From contig NZ_AUMP01000001.1 of NCBI RefSeq assembly GCF_000430745.1, positions 1 through 64,000 on the forward strand: a stretch of 64,000 bases of DNA. Direction: 5' to 3'. The notes under the pieces are model-generated. The model saw only the letters and a program-made list of their open reading frames with translations. It had not been told where the DNA came from and ran no database searches. How positions within the stretch are numbered: the first letter of the stretch is position 1; every line of letters begins with the position of its first letter. Below are positions 44,834-54,103 of this stretch, piece by piece. This stretch comes from Fictibacillus gelatini DSM 15865 (GTDB lineage: Bacteria; Bacillota; Bacilli; Bacillales; Fictibacillaceae). Both the position numbers and the translations under genes were made by a program.

Positions 44834-44868
44834 AAAAAGTTGGAGGGACAAATCCTCTCCAACTTTTT
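44834..44868 (-). terminator. nup operon terminator
   Basis: AAAAAGTTGGAG (44834-44845) pairs exactly with CTCCAACTTTTT (44857-44868), 30 bases past the nupQ stop. Confidence 0.85.
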
Positions 44869-44899
44869 GCAATGTGTCCCGGACATACTGGACTTCCTT

Positions 44900-45862
44900 T
44901 TATCGTTTACCTTTCTCATAAGGCTGGCCACTCGCCTTAGGCGCGTCTGCCCGGCCGACAAAACCAGCAAGCGCGAGGATCGTCAATACATATGGAGCGA
45001 TCAATAGCCAGACTGACGGGATATCTTTAAAGAACGGCAGTGATTCTCCCGTGACGCTTATGCTTTGTGCAAGTCCGAAAAACAGGGCCGCGCCGAGCGC
45101 GCCGAGCGGATGCCATTTACCGAAAATCATCGCAGCCAACGCCATAAACCCCTGACCAGAAATGGTCGCATGAGTAAAGTTACCGCTAATGGAAGCAACG
45201 TACACTGCTCCCCCGAGACCTGCAAAACCACCGCTGATAAGTACGGCAACATACCGCATACGGACAACGTTGATGCCCATCGTATCAGCAGCCATTGGGT
45301 GTTCACCGACGGAGCGGAGACGCAGGCCAAAAGGTGTTTTATAAAGCACATACCAGACGACAACACTTAAGAAAATAGCAACATATGAAGTGGCGTATGC
45401 ATTTGAGAAAAACCAGTCGCCGATAATTGGAATATGAGAGAGAACTGGAACATCTTGTTTTGAGATCCGCTCATGAATCATCGGTGTTTCCCCTGCATCA
45501 AAAATCTTCTTTGTCAAAAAGAGGGCAAGACCGGACGCTAAAAAGTTTAGCGCAACACCGCTAATGACTTGATCGGCTTTAAATGAAATGCTCGCCATCG
45601 CATGAAGCAAAGAAAATAAAGCTCCAGCAACAATTGCTATAAGAAAGCTGAGCCATGGTGAAGCAGCACCCAAATGCATTTTTTCAAAAAAATGCATGCA
45701 TACCGCGCCAACGAATGCTCCAAATAGCATCATACCTTCCAAACCGATATTAACAACACCGGATCGTTCACAGATAACGCCGCCGAGAGCAGTAAATATA
45801 AGGGGTGCTGCCGAAACGATTGCGGCAGGAATTACAATTGCCAAAATGTCTAAAAAACTCAT
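44900..45862 (-). CDS. nupQ: Nucleoside ABC transporter permease NupQ
   Basis: The 320-residue inner membrane protein has about eight to ten hydrophobic segments, and belongs to the BPD_transp_2 family of sugar/nucleoside importers. FTALGGVICERSGVVNIGLEGMML and the later GINVVRMRYVAVLISGG are typical. Its start shares a base with the nupP stop. With NupO and NupP it forms the importer for nucleosides captured by NupN; guanosine is the substrate in B. subtilis. Confidence 0.92.
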   Translation of the reverse strand: MSFLDILAIVIPAAIVSAAPLIFTALGGVICERSGVVNIGLEGMMLFGAFVGAVCMHFFEKMHLGAASPWLSFLIAIVAGALFSLLHAMASISFKADQVISGVALNFLASGLALFLTKKIFDAGETPMIHERISKQDVPVLSHIPIIGDWFFSNAYATSYVAIFLSVVVWYVLYKTPFGLRLRSVGEHPMAADTMGINVVRMRYVAVLISGGFAGLGGAVYVASISGNFTHATISGQGFMALAAMIFGKWHPLGALGAALFFGLAQSISVTGESLPFFKDIPSVWLLIAPYVLTILALAGFVGRADAPKASGQPYEKGKR

Positions 45863-46917
45863 TATAATTTACCCCCTTTATTCACCCGGTTAGAGAGCCA
45901 GTGAATGATATAGCTTGATGCAATAAAGAAAATAATAAGTGCGATAATAATATCAACTAATTCGATCGGAACAAAGGCAACGGAAGACATGTTGGAAGCG
46001 CCAATTTTTAATCCTCCAAACAAGGCGGCTCCGATAATAATGCCAATGGCATTATTTGCCCCGATCAGGCTGACAGCGATTCCATCGAACCCAACTCCAG
46101 TGAATGCCGCATTAATCATCATATACCCGTAAGTTCCGAGTCCTTCCATCGCTCCGGCAATGCCGGCAAAAGCACCCGAAATCGCCATCGATAAAATAAT
46201 ATTTTTAGAGACGTTCATTCCGGCGTACCGGGAAGCGTGCTGGTTAAATCCGACAGCGCGAAGTTCGTATCCCATTGTCGTTTTCCAGAGGATAAACCAC
46301 ATAATAACGGAACAAATAAGCGCTACAATGATTCCATAATGAAGACGGGAGCCGTCCGTAATCGTTTGCAAGAAATCCGAAGCGAGTGAAGCCGTCGGTT
46401 TTACATCCTTTGTCCGCTCGCCAGGTGCAAGCATGTAAGCACGAATAATGGCATTCGTCATATAAAGGGCAATATAGTTCATCATAATGGTCGTAATGAC
46501 TTCATGAACTTTGAAACGCGCTTTTAAAAAGCCCGGAATAACCCCCCAGAGCGCACCCGCTACGGCAGCGGTTACAATCGCAAATGGAAGATGAATGATT
46601 TTCGGCAGATCAAATGAAACGCCGACATAAACCGAAGCAAGCCAGCCGACAAGCACTTGACCTTCCACACCAATGTTGAACAGCCCGGCGCGAAAGGCAA
46701 AGGCAACGGCAAGACCTGCCAGAATGAGCGGCGTCATTTGCCTGACCGTTTCACCAATATTGTAGCTGTTACCAAATATCCCTTCAAAAAGGCTTGTATA
46801 TGCAAGTATCGGTTGATAGCCGCTCGCAAGCATCACAATCCCGCCAATGATTAAAGCGAGCACAACAGATATTACCGGAATTAAAATTGAAAATAAGCGC
46901 CCTTTTAGTAAATTCAC
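45862..46917 (-). CDS. nupP: Nucleoside ABC transporter permease NupP
   Basis: The 351-residue permease pairs with NupQ. It has the same family signature FAFRAGLFNIGVEGQVLVGWLASV and GYELRAVGFNQHASRYAGMNVSKN, with multiple membrane segments. Its start overlaps the nupO stop by four bases, and its stop shares a base with the nupQ start, so the three genes are translationally coupled. Confidence 0.92.
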   Translation of the reverse strand: MNLLKGRLFSILIPVISVVLALIIGGIVMLASGYQPILAYTSLFEGIFGNSYNIGETVRQMTPLILAGLAVAFAFRAGLFNIGVEGQVLVGWLASVYVGVSFDLPKIIHLPFAIVTAAVAGALWGVIPGFLKARFKVHEVITTIMMNYIALYMTNAIIRAYMLAPGERTKDVKPTASLASDFLQTITDGSRLHYGIIVALICSVIMWFILWKTTMGYELRAVGFNQHASRYAGMNVSKNIILSMAISGAFAGIAGAMEGLGTYGYMMINAAFTGVGFDGIAVSLIGANNAIGIIIGAALFGGLKIGASNMSSVAFVPIELVDIIIALIIFFIASSYIIHWLSNRVNKGGKL

Positions 46918-48443
46918 TGAAATCCACCTACTTTTTCTTTCTTGCCGCCTGCCATAAGTAAGCCTAGTTCTTGTTCGTTCGTTTCTTTCGGGTTGACAAT
47001 AGCGACGATTTTCCCTTCGTAAATGACGGCAATCCGGTCACTAACATTCATAATTTCATCGAGTTCAAAAGAAACAAGCAGGACCGCTTTTCCTTTATCC
47101 CTTTCTTGGATCAGCTTGGAGTGAATAAATTCAATCGCCCCTACATCTAAACCGCGGGTCGGTTGTGCCGCAATAAGAAAATCAGGGCTGCGATCCACTT
47201 CACGGGCGATGATCGCCTTTTGTTGGTTCCCGCCGGATAACGCCCGGGCCGGTGTAAACTCGCTAGGTGTACGAACATCAAATTCTTGAATAAGGGATTT
47301 TGCTTTTTCATAGATTGTCTTGTAATTCAAAATGCCAGCTTTTGAATAAGGAGATTGATAGTACGTTTGCAAGGCCATATTTTCTCCAATTGTAAAATTA
47401 AGAACGAGACCGTGTTTATGGCGGTCTTGCGGAATATGGCCGAGCCCTGACTCCGTTACTTTCCGCGGTGATAATTTCGTAATGTCTCTCCCGTTTAACA
47501 TAATTTTACCTGAAGAAACTTTTGCGAGGCCGGTAATGGCTTCTAAAAGCTCGGTTTGCCCATTGCCGTCAACCCCCGCAATTCCAACAATTTCTCCGGC
47601 TCTTACTTCAAGATTTAAACCGTTAACGACGTTTACTTTCCTGGCGTCTTCGACAACAAGGTCTTTAATTTCAAGAACGGTTTCTTTCGGCACGCTATCT
47701 GTTTTCGCCACTTTAAAATTAACTTCACGACCAACCATCATAGCGGCAAGCTTGTCCGGGTCTGTATCAGCGACATTGACAGTGCCGATACCTTTTCCCC
47801 TGCGAATGACGGTGCAGCGATCACAAACTTGCATAATTTCTTTTAATTTATGTGTAATTAATATAATCGACTTTCCTTCACGAACGAGCTTTTTCATAAT
47901 TTGCATGAGCTCGCTAATTTCTTGTGGTGTAAGCACAGCTGTCGGTTCATCAAAAATAAGAATGTCTGCACCGCGATAGAGGGTCTTTAAAATTTCTACC
48001 CTCTGCTGCATTCCGACTGAAATATCTTCGATTTTCGCGTGCGGATCAACAGATAATCCGTATTGGTCGGAAAGCTTTTTGATTTCGTTTGCAGCCGATT
48101 TGATATCCACTCTTCCACCACGGGTAGGTTCTTTTCCAAGAATAATATTTTCTGTAACGGTAAACTTTTCGACAAGCATAAAATGTTGATGCACCATCCC
48201 GATGCCAAGATCGTTGGCAACGTTTGGGTCATTGGCAGTGACTTTCTTTCCTTTAACAAAAATTTCTCCTTCCTCTGGCTGGTAGAGGCCGAAAAGGACA
48301 TTCATTAAGGTTGATTTTCCCGCCCCATTTTCCCCGAGAAGCGCATGAATTTCCCCTTTTTTCACTTGAAGTGTTATATTATCATTGGCAACAATTCCGG
48401 GAAATTCTTTTCTAATGTTTCGCATTTCAATCACGTAATCCAT
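46914..48443 (-). CDS. nupO: Nucleoside ABC transporter ATPase NupO
   Basis: The 509-residue protein has two fused ATPase domains. The first carries GENGAGKSTLMNVLFG, the signature SVGMQQRVEILK and ILIFDEPTAVLT. The second has GVDGNGQTELLEAITG, a degenerate Walker A, and LSGGNQQKAIIARE. This is the RbsA/MglA-like layout used by nucleoside and sugar importers. It is followed directly by nupP. Confidence 0.94.
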   Translation of the reverse strand: MDYVIEMRNIRKEFPGIVANDNITLQVKKGEIHALLGENGAGKSTLMNVLFGLYQPEEGEIFVKGKKVTANDPNVANDLGIGMVHQHFMLVEKFTVTENIILGKEPTRGGRVDIKSAANEIKKLSDQYGLSVDPHAKIEDISVGMQQRVEILKTLYRGADILIFDEPTAVLTPQEISELMQIMKKLVREGKSIILITHKLKEIMQVCDRCTVIRRGKGIGTVNVADTDPDKLAAMMVGREVNFKVAKTDSVPKETVLEIKDLVVEDARKVNVVNGLNLEVRAGEIVGIAGVDGNGQTELLEAITGLAKVSSGKIMLNGRDITKLSPRKVTESGLGHIPQDRHKHGLVLNFTIGENMALQTYYQSPYSKAGILNYKTIYEKAKSLIQEFDVRTPSEFTPARALSGGNQQKAIIAREVDRSPDFLIAAQPTRGLDVGAIEFIHSKLIQERDKGKAVLLVSFELDEIMNVSDRIAVIYEGKIVAIVNPKETNEQELGLLMAGGKKEKVGGFQ

Positions 48444-48503
48444 GAGTGTTTCCTCACCCCTTAGATCTTTTCTGGTGTCAGAAGTCTAACCTTTTTTCAT
48501 CAT

Positions 48504-48536
48504 AAATAAAGGCTAGTATTCTACTAGCCTTTATTT
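48504..48536 (-). terminator. Hairpin between nupN and nupO
   Basis: AAATAAAGGCTAGTA (48504-48518) pairs exactly with TACTAGCCTTTATTT (48522-48536). It probably causes partial termination, making more binding protein than transporter. Confidence 0.8.
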
Positions 48537-48543
48537 ATTTCCA

Positions 48544-49608
48544 TTATTTTACCTTAAAGTTCTTGAATTCAGCATCCGTTCCCGGAACTTTCACTTCACC
48601 TTTAATAATTTTTTGCTTGTATTCTTCAACGAGTTTTAATGCTTTATCCGTCACATGATCTTTATGGCTGGAAATTCCTACTCCGTTTTCTTTAAGACCG
48701 AAGTTTAGAACTTGTCCTCCCGGGAATTTGCCGTCCATCGTTTGTTTGGATACATCAAAAACAGCCTGGTCTACTTTTTTCACCATCGAAGTAAGTGTTA
48801 CATCTTCTGGCAGACCTTCTTCATATTGATCGCGGTCTACACCGATCACCCATACTTTTTTGCCATTTTTCGCACGGTTTTTCGCTTCAGTGAATACACC
48901 ATTTCCTGTCGCTCCGGCAGCCGGGAAAATAATATCGACACCTTTGTCATAGAACGTGTTAGCAATTTGCTGGCCTTTTTCCGCTTTATCAAACGCTTCA
49001 GCATATTGGACTTCGACTTCCGCTTTTGGATTGGCCGTTTTAACGCCCGCCTTAAATCCATTTTCAAAGCGTTTAATAACCGGTCCTGTTACCCCGCCGA
49101 TAAATCCGACTTTACCCGTTTTTGTCTGGCTTCCGGCAATTAATCCGACAAGGAAGGAACCTTCTTGCTCTTTAAATAAAATGTTAGCGACGTTCTTTTG
49201 ATTTTCAACAACGGAATCAACAAGCGCAAGATGTGCATCCGGCTTTTGTTTTGCTACTTTTTGCACATCAGCCTGCATTAAATAGCCGATTCCGTATACA
49301 AGGTCGTAATTTTCACGCACGAGCCGCTGCAAGTTCGGCTGGTAATCACTTGCGGATTGAGATTGCAAATATTTGTAGTTTCTATCTTTAGCAAGCCCAT
49401 TTTCTTTCCCGAACCGCTGGAGCCCTTCCCATGCCGATTGGTTGAATGATTTATCATCAACACCGCCGACATCTGTAACCATTGCTACTTTAAAATCTTT
49501 CTTATCTTTTCCGCCTTTTGTTTCTTTAGAAGTATCGCTGCCACAGCCAGCAAGCATTACGCTTGCTGCAAGACCTACGCTCAATAAAGCGCCAAATTTC
49601 TTCTTCAT
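48544..49608 (-). CDS. nupN: Nucleoside-binding lipoprotein NupN (BMP family)
   Basis: The 354-residue basic membrane protein family member has a lipoprotein signal (LAASVMLAGC, Cys22). The BMP domain shows KVAMVTDVGGVDDKSFNQSAWEG, YGIGYLMQADVQKV and VGFIGGVTGPVIKRFENGFKAG. It captures nucleosides outside the membrane for NupOPQ. No purine riboswitch is seen upstream. The gene of a GntR regulator lies next upstream. Confidence 0.93.
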   Translation of the reverse strand: MKKKFGALLSVGLAASVMLAGCGSDTSKETKGGKDKKDFKVAMVTDVGGVDDKSFNQSAWEGLQRFGKENGLAKDRNYKYLQSQSASDYQPNLQRLVRENYDLVYGIGYLMQADVQKVAKQKPDAHLALVDSVVENQKNVANILFKEQEGSFLVGLIAGSQTKTGKVGFIGGVTGPVIKRFENGFKAGVKTANPKAEVEVQYAEAFDKAEKGQQIANTFYDKGVDIIFPAAGATGNGVFTEAKNRAKNGKKVWVIGVDRDQYEEGLPEDVTLTSMVKKVDQAVFDVSKQTMDGKFPGGQVLNFGLKENGVGISSHKDHVTDKALKLVEEYKQKIIKGEVKVPGTDAEFKNFKVK

Positions 49609-49710
49609 TCAAATTCCCCCTGTTTTTTTAAAAAAATTTAAAACTAAGACCGATTGTTACTTACCGTTACAGTAGTCAATCACCCCCTAAATATGGATAG
49701 ACGTCAGACC

Positions 49711-50448
49711 TTACATCCGCCTTCTAACGACTGTAAAATTGAACTTGTCCGCTTTAAAATAATTGCACGAATAAAGAATCGGATCATCGTGTTGATCGTA
49801 ATGCATTTGTTTTAACACGAGAATGGCCGACTCCGGTGGACATTCTAAAATACCGGATATTCGATCATGAAAGCCGAGCGGTTCAATTTTCGTTACCGCG
49901 TACATGATCCGGCGGTTGGCTTCCTTTTCAAGCAATTCGAGCAATGACTCATACTGGTGATGAACCATTTTATTCAAGTACATTTTTGGAATATGGTCCA
50001 AACAATAAACAACCGGTTCTCCATCTGCCGTTCTTACCCTTTCAATGACATGAATGTCGTCGCTTCCGCTCAAATTGAACTTCGTTATGATTTCATCCGT
50101 TGCCTGTTTTACACTCGAAGAAATAAACGTTGTTCCTGCTTTTTTCCCAGCTCTTTCAATCATATCGGTCACACTGAACAATTCTTCAATGCCCGATGAA
50201 AATAAGGCGCGAGTCCGAACGAATGTGCCGACTCCATGTTTCCGAATGACAACGTTTTCATCTTCGAGAATACGGAGCGCTTCCCGCAATGTCGCGCGAC
50301 TGATTCCTAACTGTTTCGACAATTCAAATTCGGATGGAAGCTTTTCCCCTTCCTCGTAATACCCGCTTTCAATGTCGTCCTTAATTTTTTCAATTACTTT
50401 TAAGTACAATAGTCGATGATCTGTTTTAATAGACATTCGGGATACCAC
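49711..50448 (-). CDS. ymfC: GntR-family regulator YmfC
   Basis: The 245-residue protein has an N-terminal winged helix ([24 protein letters not shown], about residues 39-62). A C-terminal UTRA ligand-binding domain follows ([33 protein letters not shown]), placing it in the HutC subgroup. Its position just upstream of nupN suggests control of the nup genes by a nucleoside-related signal, but no operator was proven. In B. subtilis the gene at this place is ymfC. Confidence 0.9.
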   Translation of the reverse strand: MVSRMSIKTDHRLLYLKVIEKIKDDIESGYYEEGEKLPSEFELSKQLGISRATLREALRILEDENVVIRKHGVGTFVRTRALFSSGIEELFSVTDMIERAGKKAGTTFISSSVKQATDEIITKFNLSGSDDIHVIERVRTADGEPVVYCLDHIPKMYLNKMVHHQYESLLELLEKEANRRIMYAVTKIEPLGFHDRISGILECPPESAILVLKQMHYDQHDDPILYSCNYFKADKFNFTVVRRRM

Positions 50449-50588
50449 CTCTGGCCTGTTACAAAAACATTATTAATTTGTACGTTTTTTTAAATTTGTA
50501 TCAGAATTTAGACATATTAGTAATATAACTGACAATTACTATATCATTTTTATGAAACGAAATAAATACTTTTTTTAAAAATATTAAA

Positions 50589-50620
50589 AAGACGAGTTCA
50601 ATTATTTTTTGAACCCGTCT
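50589..50620 (-). terminator. spoIIIE terminator
   Basis: A 13-bp stem with one G-T pair (AAGACGAGTTCAA with TTGAACCCGTCTT) overlaps the spoIIIE stop. T follows on the minus strand. Confidence 0.78.
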
Positions 50621-52944
50621 TATGAAGCGTCATGGTCTTCGGGCAGTGAAGAGACTAATACTTCTCTCGGTTTGCTGCCTTCATATGGACCAATGATCCC
50701 TTTTGCTTCCATCGCGTCTACTAGTCGGGCGGCCCTGGAATAGCCGATCCGAAATCTCCGCTGGAGCATGGACACAGAAGCGGTTTGCATATCGACAACA
50801 AGCTTAACCGCGTCTTCAAATAAATCATCTTCGATTTCAACGGTTTTTTCCGTTTCTTCCGTCGGTATCATCTCTTTTTGATATTGCGCCTTTTGCTGTG
50901 AAATGACAAATTCAACGACATTTTCAACTTCTTGATCAGATAAAAAAGCACCTTGAATGCGAGTCGGCTTCGATGCCCCTGACGGATAAAAGAGCATATC
51001 TCCGCGGCCGAGCAGCTTTTCTGCTCCTCCCATATCGAGAATCGTTCGGGAATCGGTTTGTGAAGACACGCTGAACGCGATCCTTGATGGAATATTTGCT
51101 TTAATAACTCCTGTAATGACATCGACAGAAGGCCTTTGTGTCGCGATGATCAAATGAATACCTGCAGCCCTTGCCATTTGCGCAAGCCTCGTGATAGCAT
51201 CTTCAACATCACCTGAGGCAACCATCATTAAATCCGCTAACTCATCGACAATGACAACAATATAAGGCAATGTCGGCTGTTTTGCCTCACTTTCGCTATT
51301 GGCTCTCCGTATGCTTTCATTGTATCCCTCGATATTGCGCGTACCGCTATGAGAAAAAAGTTCATACCTTCGCTCCATCTCGCTGACCACCCGTTTTAAG
51401 GCCTGTGCGGCTTTTTTCGGCTCAGTGACGACCGGCGCTAATAAATGCGGAATCCCATTATACACATTTAATTCGACCATTTTCGGGTCAATCATCATCA
51501 TTTTTACTTCATGTGGTTTCGCCCGCATTAATATGCTTGTAATAATTCCATTAATACAAACACTCTTCCCGCTCCCTGTTGCCCCTGCAACAAGAAGGTG
51601 CGGCATTTTTGATAACTCGGCGAAAATGGGCTCGCCTGAAATATCCCGTCCAAGCCCGATCGCCAATTTTGACGTTTGTTTTTTGAATTGTTTTGATTCA
51701 AGTACTTCCCGGAGTGTCACCATTGCGACTTCCTGGTTAGGCACTTCGATTCCAACCGCCGATTTTCCAGGTATCGGCGCTTCAATTCGAATTCCTTTTG
51801 CCGCCAGAGCAAGTGCGATATCGTCCGTTAATCCAACGATTTTACTTACTTTAACGCCAACATCGGGATACACTTCGTATTTCGTTACGGCAGGCCCCAG
51901 ATGGACTTTAAGCACTTTTGCTTTTACACCAAAACTTTCAAATGTTCTTTCAAGTTTTTTCGCGTTGTGTCGGCTTAAAGCATATTGTTTATCTTTATGC
52001 TGGCCATTCGCAACCGGCGATTGAAGGAGATCAAATGAAGGCAATTCATAATTTTCATTTTGTTCAACGGCATCCTCAAAATTCTCCAATAGTTCTATTG
52101 GCTCCTCTTTCGCCTTGCCATTGTCCGATGAAGACTCTTCATCAAAACCGTGGGAAGAAAATTTAAGCTGCCCAGTTTGCTCATCATGATCAAGATGTTT
52201 TGAAAAATCCTCAATAATCGGTTCATGCTCGTCCACTAAAACAATGGAAGAATCATCCTCTGATTCATCTTCTTTCTTTTTCTTCTCTTTTATTTTAACG
52301 GATTGCTTTCGATTTTTCGTCGCTCTCTTCATGTTCTCATATGTATGTTGCAACTTCTGCGCTGTCCCCTGAATCGCTTTGGAAAACACATCAGAAACCG
52401 ATTTTCCTGTGATTAAAATAAATGAAATGATCATGACAAAAGCGATAACAATCGTCGTTCCTTTAACGTCAAATAAAAAATGGCAAAATGCAAATCCGAT
52501 GGCGCCAATCATTCCACCGCCAAGGTCGGCTCCCGACGTTTTTCCAGAAAGCTGCATCCAATATAAATCCCATGTATTGCGAATAACTGAAGGATCGGCC
52601 CATCTTCCGCCTTCTGATAAATTGTTAAATAATTTAATATGGCTTAAAATCAATAACGATAAAAATAAAAGATAAACACCCGCAAGCCTTCTAGACCAAA
52701 AAACAGGCATTTTTCGCTTAATAATAATATATACGGAAACGATGAGCAGTCCGATTAAGAAAAGGCCGTACCATTGGCCGCCAAAAAAGCGCAAAAACTC
52801 GACAAATGCAAGGCCGACTTTCCCCATCTTTGAAAAAGCGAGCATCGTTAACGCGAGCATTAATAAACCGATCAGTTCATACGTTATTTGCTCTTTCCAC
52901 TCTGCTTTTTTTTTCGCTGATTTTTTATTTCTTTTTTTTGCCAT
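50620..52944 (-). CDS. spoIIIE: DNA translocase SpoIIIE (FtsK family)
   Basis: SpoIIIE pumps the chromosome into the forespore during sporulation and clears DNA from division septa. The 774-residue protein has four membrane segments in the first 170 residues. An acidic linker follows at about 220-320. The motor has Walker A GATGSGKS near residue 452 and Walker [15 protein letters not shown], and the C-terminal winged-helix gamma domain ([20 protein letters not shown]) reads polar DNA sequences. It lies between ylzJ and ymfC, as in B. subtilis. Confidence 0.96.
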   Translation of the reverse strand: MAKKRNKKSAKKKAEWKEQITYELIGLLMLALTMLAFSKMGKVGLAFVEFLRFFGGQWYGLFLIGLLIVSVYIIIKRKMPVFWSRRLAGVYLLFLSLLILSHIKLFNNLSEGGRWADPSVIRNTWDLYWMQLSGKTSGADLGGGMIGAIGFAFCHFLFDVKGTTIVIAFVMIISFILITGKSVSDVFSKAIQGTAQKLQHTYENMKRATKNRKQSVKIKEKKKKEDESEDDSSIVLVDEHEPIIEDFSKHLDHDEQTGQLKFSSHGFDEESSSDNGKAKEEPIELLENFEDAVEQNENYELPSFDLLQSPVANGQHKDKQYALSRHNAKKLERTFESFGVKAKVLKVHLGPAVTKYEVYPDVGVKVSKIVGLTDDIALALAAKGIRIEAPIPGKSAVGIEVPNQEVAMVTLREVLESKQFKKQTSKLAIGLGRDISGEPIFAELSKMPHLLVAGATGSGKSVCINGIITSILMRAKPHEVKMMMIDPKMVELNVYNGIPHLLAPVVTEPKKAAQALKRVVSEMERRYELFSHSGTRNIEGYNESIRRANSESEAKQPTLPYIVVIVDELADLMMVASGDVEDAITRLAQMARAAGIHLIIATQRPSVDVITGVIKANIPSRIAFSVSSQTDSRTILDMGGAEKLLGRGDMLFYPSGASKPTRIQGAFLSDQEVENVVEFVISQQKAQYQKEMIPTEETEKTVEIEDDLFEDAVKLVVDMQTASVSMLQRRFRIGYSRAARLVDAMEAKGIIGPYEGSKPREVLVSSLPEDHDAS

Positions 52945-52972
52945 AGCCTCACCTCATGCAAACAGTAAAACT

Positions 52973-53001
52973 AAGTAAAGCAGCCAGAGGCTGCTTTACT
53001 T
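52973..53001 (-). terminator. Terminator between ylzJ and spoIIIE
   Basis: AAGTAAAGCAGCC (52973-52985) pairs exactly with GGCTGCTTTACTT (52989-53001) just past the ylzJ stop. Confidence 0.85.
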
Positions 53002-53027
53002 ACGTTATCTTTCATTATAACATAATA

Positions 53028-53261
53028 CTAACTTTTCATGTTCGGCATTGGAAAGCTTATTTTTTCTCCAGGTTGAAAGGATTGATCGAGAAAATGGTTC
53101 GGATCCGTGCTTAAAATCCGAACGATGCGGCATTCACCCATTGAGAGATGTTCAACTAAAACAGGAACGTCATTATACACCATAACTGAATGGGTTTCCC
53201 GGTCATTTGTTTGGTCATACGGAAAGATCAATTCACGCGGCATCATCGTATAGAGAATCAT
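53028..53261 (-). CDS. ylzJ: YlzJ, small conserved protein
   Basis: The 77-residue protein ([33 protein letters not shown]) matches YlzJ-like proteins of Bacilli. Its start overlaps the tepA stop by four bases, so the two are translationally coupled. No function is known. Its conserved link with tepA suggests a shared role. Confidence 0.9.
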   Translation of the reverse strand: MILYTMMPRELIFPYDQTNDRETHSVMVYNDVPVLVEHLSMGECRIVRILSTDPNHFLDQSFQPGEKISFPMPNMKS

Positions 53262-53995
53262 TGAACGACCTCTAATCCCTTATTTTTATTCTTGTCAATC
53301 AATTCATTCAGCTTGGCAATCGCCTGGCCGACGCCGCCAACTTCATCAATCAATCCATCTTCAACCGCATGTTTTCCAATGACATTTGTCCCGATATCCC
53401 TTGTTAGATTTCCTTTTGAAAACATTAATTCTTTAAACTTTTCCTCTGAAATTTTTGAATGGCGAATAACAAAGCTGATGACTCTCTCCTGCATTTTATC
53501 CAAATATTCAAAGGTTTGCGGTACGCCTATGACAAGCCCCGTCAAACGAACAGGATGGATTGTCATCGTTGCCGTTTCTGCGATAAAAGAATAATCGGCA
53601 CTTACGGCGATTGGAACACCAATTGAATGCCCTCCGCCAAGAACGAGCGATACCGTCGGCTTTGAAAGTGATGCGATCATTTCGGAAATGGCAAGGCCTG
53701 CTTCCACATCGCCGCCAACAGTATTTAAAATGATGAGCAACCCTTCAATTTTTGGATTTTGCTCAATCGCGACCAACTGAGGAATTAAATGTTCATATTT
53801 TGTCGTTTTATTCGTTGGCGGCAGTTGGACATGTCCCTCGATTTGACCGACAATCGTCAAACAATGAATATTAGAAGCTTCCATTTGCGGAATATTCGTT
53901 TGACCGAGCGATTGTATTTTATCAACAACTTCTGATTGCTGCCCGTTTGGACTTTGCGACTCTTGCTGTTCTTCATTGTTAAATTCGTTATCCAC
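53258..53995 (-). CDS. tepA: TepA, ClpP-like protease (YmfB)
   Basis: TepA belongs to the ClpP/crotonase superfamily of serine proteases. In B. subtilis it was linked to protein translocation and later to degradation of spore SASP proteins. The 245-residue protein has an acidic Gln-rich N-terminus of about 50 residues. Active-site segments are [17 protein letters not shown], the Ser motif [13 protein letters not shown] and [11 protein letters not shown] with the His. No membrane segment is seen. It lies between rnjB and ylzJ. Confidence 0.93.
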   Translation of the reverse strand: MDNEFNNEEQQESQSPNGQQSEVVDKIQSLGQTNIPQMEASNIHCLTIVGQIEGHVQLPPTNKTTKYEHLIPQLVAIEQNPKIEGLLIILNTVGGDVEAGLAISEMIASLSKPTVSLVLGGGHSIGVPIAVSADYSFIAETATMTIHPVRLTGLVIGVPQTFEYLDKMQERVISFVIRHSKISEEKFKELMFSKGNLTRDIGTNVIGKHAVEDGLIDEVGGVGQAIAKLNELIDKNKNKGLEVVQ

Positions 53996-54040
53996 AACAA
54001 AACTCCTCTCATTTTTTTATAGTTTGAGCTTTGTTCATAA

Positions 54041-54071
54041 AAAAAATGCCCGCAATTTGCAGGCATTTTTT
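54041..54071 (-). terminator. rnjB terminator
   Basis: AAAAAATGCCCGCAA pairs with TTGCAGGCATTTTTT (one mismatch) 33 bases past the rnjB stop, with T on both sides. Confidence 0.85.
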
Positions 54072-54103
54072 TTAGTCAAAGTAAAGCCAGGGTTAAAGCT
54101 TTT

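Noticed and set aside
49612-49710. Purine riboswitch before nupN
   Set aside because: The conserved three-way junction and loop sequences are not found in the leader.
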